Source of the DNA: JAQVUB01 sp033809415
GTDB lineage: Bacteria; Verrucomicrobiota; Lentisphaeria; Oligosphaerales; Oligosphaeraceae
Reading direction: 5' to 3'
Length of the DNA stretch: 5,261 bases
Assembly (NCBI GenBank): GCA_033809415.1
Contig: JAPXLT010000321.1
Span: 1 to 5,261, forward strand
The position numbers and the translations under genes were made by a program. Below the pieces are notes generated by a model. That model saw only the letters and a list, made by a program, of their open reading frames with translations. It was not told the DNA's origin and did no database searches. Positions within the stretch are counted from its first letter, which is position 1, and each line of letters begins with the position of its first letter. This document shows, one piece after another, positions 5,241 to 5,261 of this stretch.

Positions 5241-5261
5241 GTTGGTTCCTCGTCATTGAAC

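Noticed and set aside
5053..5256. Minus-strand open frame of 67 codons at the right edge
   Set aside because: It is made largely of repeat sequence (CTTGGCG, CACGGAAA and the 56-bp repeat), with a basic low-complexity peptide and no recognisable domain.

Overview
The window holds two complete genes, both on the minus strand and both for carbohydrate-active enzymes without a visible export signal. The sequence between and around them is unusually rich in repeats. The organism is probably an environmental or gut bacterium of the PVC group (Lentisphaerota/Victivallales or a relative such as Kiritimatiellae). This is an inference from the glycosidase gene content, the moderate GC content and the style of the intergenic repeats (runs of 9-11 bp units such as CACGGAGG, CTTGGCG, GTCCAT and CCACGAACCACACGAA). 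No marker gene settles the taxonomy.

Layout from left to right. 1-152: no gene, only a 14-base fragment of a repeat found elsewhere in the window. 153-359: a compact 187-bp non-coding element with terminal inverted repeats, exactly flanked by perfect 10-bp direct repeats, so it looks like a small non-autonomous transposable element (MITE-like). Its interior is an array of GTCCAT hexamers. 373-2568 (minus): a GH78-type alpha-L-rhamnosidase of 731 residues with the expected catalytic motifs. 2569-3043: a 475-bp repeat island containing a 56-bp dispersed repeat, a perfect 11-bp tandem array, a GC-rich REP-like stem-loop and a 145-bp long-inverted-repeat structure. 3044-5008 (minus): a 654-residue protein that I assign to the DUF6259 type of putative TIM-barrel glycoside hydrolases. 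5009-5261: a second copy of the 56-bp repeat and two further short-period arrays.

How the parts may work together. The two genes point the same way, with the DUF6259-type gene upstream, but 475 bp of repeats and possible terminator structures separate them, so tight co-transcription is not obvious. Both products look cytoplasmic. The simplest reading is intracellular processing of imported rhamnose-containing oligosaccharides or glycosides: the GH78 enzyme removes terminal alpha-L-rhamnose and the DUF6259 protein acts on another linkage. The second half of that statement is inference.

The most notable observations are the MITE-like element with its target-site-duplication signature just past the GH78 stop codon, and the near-identical 56-bp repeat lying just upstream of both start codons. 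Its two copies differ by an apparently compensatory change in a hairpin stem. I see no defence system, CRISPR array, tRNA or rRNA in this window.
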